From: Treponema vincentii
GTDB taxonomy: Bacteria > Spirochaetota > Spirochaetia > Treponematales > Treponemataceae
Direction: 5' to 3'
Length of the DNA: 64,000 nucleotides
NCBI RefSeq assembly: GCF_010365865.1
Contig: NZ_CP048020.1
Span: 620,001-684,000 of the forward strand
Both the position numbers and the translations under genes were made by a program. The notes beneath the pieces were generated by a model. The model did no database searches. It saw only the letters and a program-made list of their open reading frames with translations, and was not told where the DNA came from. Below, piece by piece: positions 7,858 through 15,193 of this stretch (the first letter of the stretch is position 1; each line of letters begins with the position of its first letter).

Positions 7858-8206
7858 TTTTCTTTTTTTCTGTATCCATAATTTTTATCAGCTGGTTCTT
7901 AAATTCAGGAATAATGTTTTTTGCAACATCCCACACAATTTCATAATCAACGGAAAAATAACCATGAATGAGTTTATCTCTCATACCGGCAATATTTCTC
8001 CATGGAACTTCTTTATATTTAATTATTACATCACTTGAAATATTTTTAACGGCTTCTCCGATAATTTCAATACTTCGTGCAAAAGCTCGTTGCGTTTTTT
8101 TCATCTTTTAAAAATACTTCCTTTGATATGGTCCTTATTTCAGATTCCAAAAAAAAACAATTTCATCAAAAATATGCTTAAATAACTCTTCATTTGATCG
8201 ATACAT
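7847..8206 (-). pseudogene. hepT: HepT-like HEPN toxin with two compensating frameshifts
   Basis: The ATG at 8206 overlaps the mntA 3' end and gives MYRSNEELFKHIFDEIVFF, then stops. One added T in the 9-A/T run (8149-8157) gives LESEIRTISKEVFLKDE. One fewer A in the 7-base run (8095-8101) then joins TQRAFARSIEIIGEAVKNIS, the standard HepT continuation. The span is exactly 120 codons, so the two shifts cancel. The downstream part keeps the HEPN RNase motif Rx4-6H (RDKLIHGYF) followed by Tyr. An in-frame ATG at 8104 could make an 85-residue N-truncated product. HepT toxins are controlled by AMPylation from the MntA partner. Confidence 0.85.
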
Positions 8207-8498
8207 ATTCAACCTCATTGAGTATTCTCTGACCAATATAAGGACTTAAACTTTCTATGGTTAATAAATCTATTTTTGCATTCAAATTATCTTCCAAGTA
8301 ATAAACTAAATTTATAAAGTTATTATAATTTTTTTTATCATCATGGAATTCTACTAATATATCAATATCGCTATTTTTATTTTGTTTATTATGTACATAA
8401 GAACCAAAAAGACCTATTTTTTTTACGCCATAGGACTGGAGAATGTTTTTATTATATTCTAAGAAATGAAAAATCTCTTTTTTTTCTTTAGGTTTCAT
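8190..8498 (-). CDS. mntA: MntA-type nucleotidyltransferase antitoxin
   Basis: A 102-residue minimal nucleotidyltransferase. The active-site signature GSYVHNKQNKNSDIDILVEF (GSx10DxD) is at about residues 31-50, with a third acidic residue in AKIDLLT. MntA proteins neutralise HEPN toxins by adding AMP to a tyrosine near the RNase motif. The toxin gene starts inside its 3' end. A TATAAT box lies only six bases before the ATG and there is no ribosome site, so a leaderless transcript is possible. The frame is intact although the partner gene is not. Confidence 0.88.
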   Translation of the reverse strand: MKPKEKKEIFHFLEYNKNILQSYGVKKIGLFGSYVHNKQNKNSDIDILVEFHDDKKNYNNFINLVYYLEDNLNAKIDLLTIESLSPYIGQRILNEVEYVSIK

Positions 8499-8504
8499 AC
8501 TTCT

Positions 8505-8510
8505 ATTATA
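8505..8510 (-). promoter_or_regulatory. -10 box of the mntA cassette
   Basis: TATAAT on the minus strand, six bases before the mntA start codon. A transcript from here would begin at or next to the ATG. The -35 region is poor (CTAGAT at 17 bp). Confidence 0.5.
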
Positions 8511-8554
8511 CCTTTTTTTAATATTAAATCTAGATTTATACCTGAAAAATTCAG

Positions 8555-8572
8555 CTCGTGCAGTAGCACGAG
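8555..8572 (-). other. Cassette 5'-leader hairpin (mntA cassette)
   Basis: A perfect 7-bp stem (CTCGTGC/GCACGAG) with an AGTA loop directly beside the attC. Confidence 0.55.
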
Positions 8573-8574
8573 TC

Positions 8575-8638
8575 CGTCTAACATTCGCTTAACCTGCATT
8601 GCCGCAAAGGCAATGTCAGGTTGAAGCGGGTGTTAGAT
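8575..8638 (-). repeat. attC recombination site
   Basis: TCTAACATTCGCTTAACCTG and CAGGTTGAAGCGGGTGTTAG arms with a shorter centre (CATTGCCGCAAAGGCAATG) than the neighbouring sites. Confidence 0.93.
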
Positions 8639-8711
8639 TTTTGCTTTATAAAATTCTCATCCTTATCAAGGCAATAAATGAAATAACTTAAAATAGTTGT
8701 TGAATAAAATT

Positions 8712-9545
8712 CTAGTACAAAGGATACCATAATCCTTGATAGTCGCGATCTACGAATAATTGAGTATCTTTTTTTAATGTTTTTCCATCCTTGTAGTATT
8801 CAAGCAGATGAATACTTTCTAAAAAATAATTACCTGTAGACCATTTCCTATAAGAATAAATACGATTATTTATATAGTCATATTTATGTAATTGTATGTT
8901 CTGAATCTGACCGGAAGTTTTACACTCTTCATAGATTATATTTCCCATAGTATCATATTTGTATAAATATTCTTCAGAAAATTCGTTTGTACTTTTACCG
9001 CCCATGGTAACAGTACCATCATCATTAAAAGTTGCGACAATTGTTCCGCCATAATTGGAATTCTTCCTTTTTTTACTAAGTAGGTACCCTTTACTATCAT
9101 ATGCATATATCAACCCGTCCGAATCCGTACAATATAAGATACCTTTATCCTTATAGTATTGATATGTCACTTCGTGCTGTTCGCCAGAGCCTTTTTTATC
9201 CATACGTATTAGATGACCTTTAGTGTTATATTCATAACGCTCTTCCGCGTAATAAACTTCTCCCCGCCTTTGACTCTCTATCTTACAACAAATTTTATTT
9301 CCTTGCCCATCATATTCATACCATGTATTATCAGTAGAGCCATTCCCTTCATATATTAATTTTCCTTCGCCATCATACTCTTTTACTTTTATGATGGACA
9401 GCCATTTATATATGGTTTCACCGTTATACTCGATTGGAATGTATTGTCTCTGGCCTGCAGATAATTCTTTATCCTGCCCCCACGCCGTACATATCTCAAT
9501 AATCAAAACAAATAAAAAGCTATACAACTTAATCTTATTTCTCAT
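8712..9545 (-). CDS. Secreted YD-repeat-like protein in a cassette
   Basis: A 277-residue protein with a signal peptide (about residues 1-23, ending TAWGQ). It then has at least eight degenerate repeats of the type Y-x-Y-D-x-x-G-x-x-I/L, for example WYEYDGQGNKICCK, RYEYNTKGHLIRM and LYKYDTMGNIIYEE. These are YD/RHS-like beta-strand repeats of the MORN-like antitoxin-repeat kind. Such proteins are usually surface or periplasmic beta structures. No C-terminal toxin domain is present, since the protein ends shortly after the last repeat. It has a fair ribosome site (GAAAGG) and its own attC. Confidence 0.78.
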   Translation of the reverse strand: MRNKIKLYSFLFVLIIEICTAWGQDKELSAGQRQYIPIEYNGETIYKWLSIIKVKEYDGEGKLIYEGNGSTDNTWYEYDGQGNKICCKIESQRRGEVYYAEERYEYNTKGHLIRMDKKGSGEQHEVTYQYYKDKGILYCTDSDGLIYAYDSKGYLLSKKRKNSNYGGTIVATFNDDGTVTMGGKSTNEFSEEYLYKYDTMGNIIYEECKTSGQIQNIQLHKYDYINNRIYSYRKWSTGNYFLESIHLLEYYKDGKTLKKDTQLFVDRDYQGLWYPLY

Positions 9546-9629
9546 CTTTCAACCTTTCTTTTGCAATGTTTTTTTCATTGTGAGTTTTATTTTTCGGTCG
9601 AAGGACTGTTTCGATTTGTTCCGCGCCCG

Positions 9630-9645
9630 CCTGCCTCTAGGCAGG
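9630..9645 (-). other. Cassette 5'-leader hairpin (YD-repeat cassette)
   Basis: A perfect 6-bp stem (CCTGCC/GGCAGG) with a TCTA loop, three bases from the attC core. Confidence 0.55.
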
Positions 9646-9648
9646 TCA

Positions 9649-9714
9649 ATCTAACATTGTTTTAAACCGCAAGTTGCAACAGCAACTTGTCGGCTTTGAA
9701 AACGGTGTTAGGTG
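9649..9714 (-). repeat. attC recombination site, second sequence type
   Basis: The outer arms differ from the main type: TCTAACATTGTTTTAAACCG pairs with CGGCTTTGAAAACGGTGTTAG, around AAGTTGC/GCAACTT inner arms. The same arm type recurs at 22363 and in the right halves of 23144 and 24246. Confidence 0.9.
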
Positions 9715-9717
9715 TTA

Positions 9718-10503
9718 TTAATTAACGTTATACCCGAATTTTCTTGTTAGAAGAGTTTCTTTCCACCACGTTTCTCTTGCTAATATGATTTTATCATCAA
9801 TGGTTGATTTAAAAATTTCTAAAATTGAATATCTAAAATTTTTCTTTATATATTCAAACTCTATTTTTTTTAGTTCCTTATTTCCTCCATGTCCATTTGC
9901 TATATAATTTTCCCATCTTCCAAGAATCATATTTTCTCCATAGGCTGAACCTACATACATTTTTCCAGAATTTATATCTGTTATTAAGTATACGCCTTTC
10001 TGATTTTCCAACGCAGTTTTCCATGAATCTATTTTAATTAAGTTTGAAAGTTCATTCCAGCTTACATTTACTTTGTCATAACCTGGAAAATCAATTTTTA
10101 TAGATTCTCTCTTAATTTCCAAAACATTCATATTTTCTATATACTTTTCTAATCGTAAATATGAAGCTCTAAAATCTTTCTTAAAATTAATAATCAGTTT
10201 ACCAATGAACTCATTCGCTACATTTAGCAAACAGGTTTCATATTTATATTTACTATTTTCTTCACTTACAGAAACACTTTCATAAATACCAGCAAAAAGC
10301 CATTCATCTTTATTCCAATAAATTAGTGACAATATATATTTTCTCCCAAAGTTTTTTTGACTTTGATTCTCTTGCCAATTTTTAAAATTTCCTTCAAGGA
10401 ATGCATACTTTGGCTCAAATATATCATCACTTCCAGTTGCACAATGAGTTTTTATTTCTTTACATTTTTCTTGCAAAAAAGGAATTAACCTACCTATATT
10501 CAT
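9718..10503 (-). CDS. GIY-YIG nuclease-domain protein
   Basis: A 261-residue protein whose C-terminal ~100 residues carry a GIY-YIG fold: GVYLITDINSGKMYVGSAYG with the two tyrosine motifs, then RW (catalytic Arg), and a Glu in LARETWWKETL. The N-terminal ~160 residues are mixed alpha/beta and unrecognised. Stand-alone GIY-YIG proteins of this layout occur in phage-defence and mobile contexts, but a role is not shown here. It has a good ribosome site (AGGAG), an AT-rich sequence and a downstream attC of the second type. It may share a two-gene cassette with the following gene. Confidence 0.85.
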   Translation of the reverse strand: MNIGRLIPFLQEKCKEIKTHCATGSDDIFEPKYAFLEGNFKNWQENQSQKNFGRKYILSLIYWNKDEWLFAGIYESVSVSEENSKYKYETCLLNVANEFIGKLIINFKKDFRASYLRLEKYIENMNVLEIKRESIKIDFPGYDKVNVSWNELSNLIKIDSWKTALENQKGVYLITDINSGKMYVGSAYGENMILGRWENYIANGHGGNKELKKIEFEYIKKNFRYSILEIFKSTIDDKIILARETWWKETLLTRKFGYNVN

Positions 10504-10567
10504 ATCATTCTCCTATTTATTGCTAAAGTACTCTTACTCTCTTTATATTAAAAACTGCTTAATTTAG

Positions 10568-10999
10568 TCATTTATTTTTTACCATATAAAAAGTAACTCT
10601 TTCACTATGATTATCAGCCGAAGTCCAATATATTAATTCTTCTCCATTTTTGTAATGAATTATTGGCCGTTGAGATATTTCATTTTTACCCCAAGCCCAA
10701 CAAGGATTATTTGGAGATGCCTTTCTATATTCTTTTAATGTTGGAAGTCGATAACCATTTGCATTCTTATCTAAAACAAAGCCTTTCGCATCTGTATTAT
10801 AGTTATTATACAGATTTATAGGTTTTTCATTCAAATAATAACAAGGTGTGAGACCTTCTTTTATACTTAAATCATTACAATATGCAATTGCATAAAAAAA
10901 CCTATAATTAAATACAGGTTTTAACGAATCTTCTAAAGGAAAATCCTCTACAACATAAAGAGTTTTCTCTTGTTCCTTTGTGGGTATAACATACTCCAT
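10568..10999 (-). CDS. Small SUMF1/DUF1566-like domain protein
   Basis: A 143-residue protein starting behind GGAGG. The motif GYRLPTLKEYRKA followed by WAWGKN and YWTSAD matches the sulfatase-modifying-factor/Lcl-type C-lectin fold (usually YRLPTEAEWEYA). It is much shorter than formylglycine-generating enzymes and lacks their catalytic cysteine pair, so binding rather than catalysis is likely. It is the first cassette gene after the attI at 11030. No attC separates it from the GIY-YIG gene 64 bases on. Confidence 0.72.
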   Translation of the reverse strand: MEYVIPTKEQEKTLYVVEDFPLEDSLKPVFNYRFFYAIAYCNDLSIKEGLTPCYYLNEKPINLYNNYNTDAKGFVLDKNANGYRLPTLKEYRKASPNNPCWAWGKNEISQRPIIHYKNGEELIYWTSADNHSERVTFYMVKNK

Positions 11000-11029
11000 T
11001 TTTTTCCTCCATAACTCAGTGCACAGTCC

Positions 11030-11193
11030 ACCTAACATTGTTTCAGCCCTTCCTCATAATATCATAAAAACTACTCGTTCGCAATCTAAACTGTTACAAG
11101 ATAAGAAATTAAATCTTTCTTCCATAGTATTACCCGGAACACATCATCAACAGCCAGATTAGGCCTATCTTCACTAAATGATATAAAGACAAA
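11030..11193 (-). other. attI: attI region of the integron, copy 2
   Basis: This stretch lies between the integrase stop codon and the first cassette. The crossover core CCTAACATTG is at 11031-11040. From CATTGTTTCAGCCC to CTTCCATAGTA it reads the same as 27351-27443, and it is clearly related to 5230-5385. Only one half of an attC palindrome is present, as expected for attI. Confidence 0.85.
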
Positions 11194-11805
11194 TCACATT
11201 CGGTCGACAGGGCTTTGAACGCCGAGACCGCCGCGGTTGAGGACGTGGGTGTAAACCATAGTGGTTGAAACATCGCTGTGACCGAGAAGTTCTTGGATGG
11301 TGCGGATATCGTAACCGGATTCCAGTAGATGCGTTGCAAATGAGTGGCGGAACGTGTGGCAGCCGATTGGCTTCGGAATACCCGACTGTAAAACAGCTTC
11401 GTGCAGAGTGCGCTGAATAACCGAAGGATCAATATGATGCCGTCCCTGCTCACCGGTTTCTTTATTTTGCCATCGGCGTGCTTGGGGAAACACCCACTGC
11501 CATGCCCACGTTTTACCGGCATTAGGATATTTTTTTGCAAGGGCAGACGGCAACGGCACTAAACCGAAACCGTCTTTGCAGTCTGCCTCATGGATGCGGC
11601 GGACATTTTCCAAATGTTTTTGCAGCGGAAATTTCAAAGATACCGGCAGCATAGTTTTACGGTCTTTTGCTCCCTTTCCGCAGTGTACCGTAATTTCATT
11701 TTTATCAAAATCAATATCCTGTACCCGTAACCGCAAGCCTTCCATCAACCTCATTCCCGTTCCATAAAGTAAGCGAATAAAAAGACCATAATCGTTTTCA
11801 GGCAA
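11194..11805 (-). pseudogene. intI: Integron integrase, catalytic domain only
   Basis: The remaining 203 residues are the whole tyrosine-recombinase catalytic domain of an integron integrase. Catalytic Arg is in [16 protein letters not shown], Lys in GKGAKDRK, His/Arg in [11 protein letters not shown], His in LLGHSD and the nucleophile Tyr in STTMVYTHV. The IntI-specific insert is present ([20 protein letters not shown]). The N-terminal SAM-like domain is missing: upstream, the frame continues only as [14 protein letters not shown] and then hits a stop. It cannot be a normal integrase. It faces the cassettes, as in T. denticola and unlike class 1 integrons. Confidence 0.9.
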
Positions 11806-11859
11806 CAGCAGGAATAGTCCAAAAGCATTGAGCCGGAATCCAAGCTCTGTTGGGTACTT

Positions 11860-12010
11860 TTTTTATCGCTTGCAAGATTTTAGAAAAATCTTCTCTACCT
11901 GCTTTAAAACGTACTGATAGCGTTTAATATTTATTTTTGTGCATCACGAAGTAGATGCACCCCTGCCGTAAGCCTTTTGAAATAGACTGTTAAGCAGTTG
12001 TACATCCCCG
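11860..12010. repeat. Fragments of structured repeats near the integrase remnant
   Basis: There is no plausible gene here. The stretch holds the right-hand end of one repeat unit (TTTATTTTTGTGC...GAAGTAGATGCACC near 11930-11960) and then CCGTAAGCCTTTTGAAATAG (11968-11987), a joint sequence seen again at 12150 and 12265. Confidence 0.6.
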
Positions 12011-12102
12011 CCCAAAAATGAACATCCTTGTTCATTTTTGGGCTACAAGTTTGCAGGAGCAAACTTACTTCCGCTTGGAACCACTGCCCTCCTTGGCAGT
12101 TC
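12011..12102. repeat. Three-hairpin repeat core, copy 1
   Basis: Three consecutive hairpins. The first is a 13-bp stem with ATCCTT loop (12011-12042). The second is AAGTTTGC/GCAAACTT (12047-12066). The third is an ACTGCC-type stem with CTCCTT loop (12077-12102). Order, spacing and loop type match the other copies at 12288, 12428, 32001 and 62387, while stem sequences differ. Confidence 0.8.
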
Positions 12103-12167
12103 TGATACGTTGAGCATTTTCAGAAGCCGCACTCGGTTATAACTTTTCCGTAAGCCTTTTGAAATAG

Positions 12168-12268
12168 ACGGCGCAGATACGAGGCACGAGCACAAATTAA
12201 CCGCAGGCGTATCTTTGATACGTTGAGCATTTATTTTTGCGCAGTAACGCAGTAGATGCCCCTTCCGT
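12168..12268. repeat. Chimeric copy of the lon-proximal repeat unit
   Basis: The left half (GACGGCGCAGATACGAGG onward, through GCGTATCTTTGATACG) equals the units at 12594 and 32175. The right half is a different arm (CATTTATTTTTGCGCAGTAA) that pairs instead with a segment near 12405. This looks like recombination between units. Confidence 0.65.
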
Positions 12269-12287
12269 AAGCCTTTTGAAATAGACT

Positions 12288-12384
12288 GTTAAGCAGTTGT
12301 ACATCCGTGTACAACTGCTTAACGACGAGATTTGTGTACAACACAAATCTCGCTACTGCTTATAACCACGGCCATCCCTGTCCG
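12288..12384. repeat. Three-hairpin repeat core, copy 2
   Basis: The first hairpin is a perfect 15-bp stem with loop ATCCGT (12288-12323). The second has arms GAGATTTGTGT/ACACAAATCTC (12327-12351). The third is CGGCC..GTCCG with loop ATCCCT (12368-12384). Confidence 0.85.
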
Positions 12385-12398
12385 CTTTGAAATTACGA

Positions 12399-12560
12399 GG
12401 CGCGAGCAAAAATAAAGCGGAGACACGCCACAGAATGTACGTCCTGTACATTCTGTGGCTACGAGTTTAGCCTTACGTCTAAACTCGTTACTGATTTACT
12501 CCCCCGCCATCCGTGGCGGCTCTGCTACGTTGAGCATTTATTTTTGCGCAGTAACGCAGT
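12399..12560. repeat. Three-hairpin repeat unit, copy 3, with outer stem
   Basis: The outer stem pairs GAGCAAAAATAAA (12408-12420) with TTTATTTTTGCGC (12537-12549). Inside are a 13-bp hairpin with loop GTCCT (12428-12458), GAGTTTAG/CTAAACTC (12463-12486) and CCGCC/GGCGG with loop ATCCGT (12504-12519). The core is almost identical to 32001-32092. Confidence 0.85.
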
Positions 12561-12578
12561 AGATGCCCCTTCCGTAAG

Positions 12579-12703
12579 CCTTTTGAAAATAGACGGCGCA
12601 GATACGAGGCGCGAGCACAAATTAACCGCAGGCGTATCTTTGATACGTTGAGGATTAATTTGTGCGCAGCAACGAAGTAGATGTGCCGTCTATTTCAAAA
12701 GGT
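12579..12703. repeat. Nested palindrome abutting the lon stop codon
   Basis: The outer arms are CCTTTTGAAAATAGACGGC and GCCGTCTATTTCAAAAGG. A second stem pairs GCACAAATTAA with TTAATTTGTGC, and a central hairpin pairs GCGTATC with GATACG. The right arm supplies the last codons and stop of lon. The homologous unit at 32158-32290 has T-to-G and A-to-C changes at paired positions in the outer stem. Confidence 0.85.
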
Positions 12704-15130
12704 ATGAGGGAAGGCCTTCTGTATAACCTCCTCCATCCTCGTAACAGGATGGAACTGAATGCCTTTCTTTACATGCTCGGGAATTTTTTCGAGGTCGCGG
12801 ATATTTGCGGCGGGGATGATAATCTCTTTGATGCCGTTGCGGCGGGCGGCGATGGTTTTTTCTTTTAAGCCGCCGATCGGGAGTACCTGACCGGTCAGTG
12901 AGAGTTCGCCGGTCATGGCGAGTTTCGGTTTAATGACTTTACCGGACAACAGCGAAAGCAGCGCAACGGTCATCGTGATGCCGGCGGAGGGGCCGTCTTT
13001 GGGAGTTGCGCCTTCCGGAATGTGCAGGTGGATAACGTGGTTTTCAAACCACTTAACGCTTGCAATGCCATGTGCGTCGGCAAAGTGGCGCACCCATGTC
13101 CATGCAATCGATGCGGACTCCTTCATCACATTGCCCATCTGACCGGTCAGGCGGAATTGCCCCTTGCCCTTATTCGATAAGGCTTCTATCAACAGGGTAT
13201 CGCCGCCCATGCTCGTCCATGCAAGCCCGATCGCCGTACCGGGGACTTTCGCGTATTTGATATCGTCGTCGCGGAAGATAGGTTTGCCGAGCATCTTTTC
13301 GATTTCGGCGGTATCCGGCGCAAACACATCTTTTTCGCCGCGCTCGCCGGTAACCAGCTCAACGGCGATCTTCCGGTGGAGCTTATCGAGGTTCTTTTCA
13401 AAGTTGCGTACCCCCGCCTCCCGCGCATAGCCGTTCGCAATATGCAGCAGTATCTGCTTGGAATATTTCACCTGCGCTTTCTTTAAGCCGTTTTTCTCAA
13501 GGCTTTTCGGCAACAGGTAGTTCTTTGCGATTTCTACCTTTTCCGAATCGATATAGCCTGCGAGTTGAATAACTTCGGCGCGGTCGAGCAGCGGGCGCGG
13601 AATACCGTCAAGTGTGTTCGCCGTCAGAATAAACACGATATGCGATAGGTCAAACGGCAGATCGAGGTAGTGATCGCGGAATGAAACATTCTGTTCGGGG
13701 TCGAGCACTTCAAGCAAAGCGCTGGAAGGGTCGCCCTGATAGCTTTGCCCCATCTTATCGATCTCGTCAATCATAAAGACCGGCGCCTTTGTTTTCACGA
13801 TTTTTAATCCCTGCAAAATCTTGCCGGGCATCGCGCCGATATACGTTCTGCGGTGACCTTTAATTTCAGCCTCATCCCGCATACCGCCCACCGAGAATCG
13901 GAAAAACGGTTTATTCATTGCACGGGCAATTGACTTGCCGACACTCGTTTTACCGACACCGGGCTGCCCTACCAATAAAACAATCGAGCCCTTCGTATCG
14001 TTTTTCAGCTTCCGTACCGCAAGGTATTCGATAATCCGCTTCTTTACATCCTCCAGCCCGTAATGATCCGCGTCCAAAACTTTTTTCGCTTCTTCTATAT
14101 TATACGCTTCCGGTTCGGGAGGATTCCACGGGAGTGTCAGCGCGGTTTCAAGATAATTCCGTCCGACAATGTATTCAGGTGAATTCGGCTCGAGGAACTT
14201 GAATTTTTCAAACTCAGCTTCTATCGTCTCTTTTACTTCACCTTCAAAATGGAAAGAGTCGATCAGCTTGCGGAATTTCTCTTCATCGGCATCCTTCGGA
14301 TCGGAGCTCAAGCCCAGCTCTTTTTTGATGCTTTTGAGTTCTTCATGCAGAAAGTATTCGCGCTGATTTTTTTCAATCCGCGTATTCAGATCGGCTTGAA
14401 TCTTCCGCTGGACATCCAGCAATTCCTTTTCTTTTTTGATATGCACAAAGACCTTTTCCATCCGTTCGCGGACGTTGATCGTTTCCAGTATTTTTTGCTG
14501 ATCCTCTTTCGGGATGTTTAAAATGCTGGCAGTAAAGTCCGCAATCTTTCCCGGATGGTCGATGTTGACGATGTTGAGCCGCATCTCTTCCGTAAAAAGC
14601 GGGTTATTTTCGGAAAGTTCTTTCATCTCTCCGATAAGCCCGCGGAGCATCGCCTTTACCTCAACCGTATTCTCTTCCTCATCTTCGAGGTACTGAACCG
14701 CTACGACAATCGGTTTTTTCTCGTTGACAACTTTGCGGATTTTGAACCGCTTTAAGGTTGAAATAAGAATATTGATCCCGCCGTCAGGCAGGTTGATTTT
14801 TTTGATAATCCTCGCCGCAGCTCCGATTTGGTATACATCAGAGGCACCCGGATCTTCCGTCTCGTTTTTTAACAGCGAGAGCCCGATAAAACCGGTACTG
14901 CCGTACGCTTCTTCGACAGAGCGGATATCATCGGCGTCGTTTATCAAAAGCGGGGTAAAAATCCCCGGATAAATAGGCCGGCCGTTCAGCGGAATAAGAT
15001 TGATTTTTTTAGGCAAAAGTTCTTCGATTGGAATAACCGCCTTTGCGTCTTGTTGAGTTGACGTATCTGCCGCGTTCGGCGTATCTAAAGTCTTTGAAGT
15101 ATCTGAATTCATAGCTTTAAATATCGTCAT
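12695..15130 (-). CDS. lon: ATP-dependent protease Lon
   Basis: An 811-residue soluble serine protease that unfolds and degrades damaged and regulatory proteins. Order of domains: N-terminal substrate-binding domain (about 35-240), coiled coil, AAA+ module with Walker A GQPGVGKT (about 393) and Walker B FMIDEID (about 453), and C-terminal protease domain. That last domain has catalytic Ser in PKDGPSAG (about 713) and Lys in GGLKEKT (about 755). It is full length for the family. The start is uncertain: MTIF at 15130 or MNSD at 15112, and neither has a strong ribosome site. It is transcribed divergently from parA, and its stop lies in a palindromic repeat. Confidence 0.97.
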   Translation of the reverse strand: MTIFKAMNSDTSKTLDTPNAADTSTQQDAKAVIPIEELLPKKINLIPLNGRPIYPGIFTPLLINDADDIRSVEEAYGSTGFIGLSLLKNETEDPGASDVYQIGAAARIIKKINLPDGGINILISTLKRFKIRKVVNEKKPIVVAVQYLEDEEENTVEVKAMLRGLIGEMKELSENNPLFTEEMRLNIVNIDHPGKIADFTASILNIPKEDQQKILETINVRERMEKVFVHIKKEKELLDVQRKIQADLNTRIEKNQREYFLHEELKSIKKELGLSSDPKDADEEKFRKLIDSFHFEGEVKETIEAEFEKFKFLEPNSPEYIVGRNYLETALTLPWNPPEPEAYNIEEAKKVLDADHYGLEDVKKRIIEYLAVRKLKNDTKGSIVLLVGQPGVGKTSVGKSIARAMNKPFFRFSVGGMRDEAEIKGHRRTYIGAMPGKILQGLKIVKTKAPVFMIDEIDKMGQSYQGDPSSALLEVLDPEQNVSFRDHYLDLPFDLSHIVFILTANTLDGIPRPLLDRAEVIQLAGYIDSEKVEIAKNYLLPKSLEKNGLKKAQVKYSKQILLHIANGYAREAGVRNFEKNLDKLHRKIAVELVTGERGEKDVFAPDTAEIEKMLGKPIFRDDDIKYAKVPGTAIGLAWTSMGGDTLLIEALSNKGKGQFRLTGQMGNVMKESASIAWTWVRHFADAHGIASVKWFENHVIHLHIPEGATPKDGPSAGITMTVALLSLLSGKVIKPKLAMTGELSLTGQVLPIGGLKEKTIAARRNGIKEIIIPAANIRDLEKIPEHVKKGIQFHPVTRMEEVIQKAFPHTF

Positions 15131-15180
15131 TATTCAGCGAAAAGTCAATAAATGGCCTTTTATCTCTTTAGAAAATGCGG

Positions 15181-15186
15181 TATACT
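15181..15186 (+). promoter_or_regulatory. -10 box of parA, possibly leaderless
   Basis: TATACT ends seven bases before the parA ATG, and no ribosome site is present between. The -35 region is weak (TTTTAT at 17 bp). A start at the ATG itself would give a leaderless mRNA. Confidence 0.4.
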
Positions 15187-15193
15187 GACCCTC

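Noticed and set aside
11130-11540. Minus-strand ORF of 136 codons
   Set aside because: It is an out-of-frame shadow of the integrase catalytic domain, which has all the family motifs.
12011-12703. Phage or retron-type RNA gene
   Set aside because: No reverse transcriptase is nearby, and repeated copies with covarying arms fit a dispersed element better. It is kept as a repeat only.
12662-12868. Small ORF across the lon 3' end and repeat
   Set aside because: It lies within the palindromic repeat and antisense to lon, with no ribosome site. It is a shadow.
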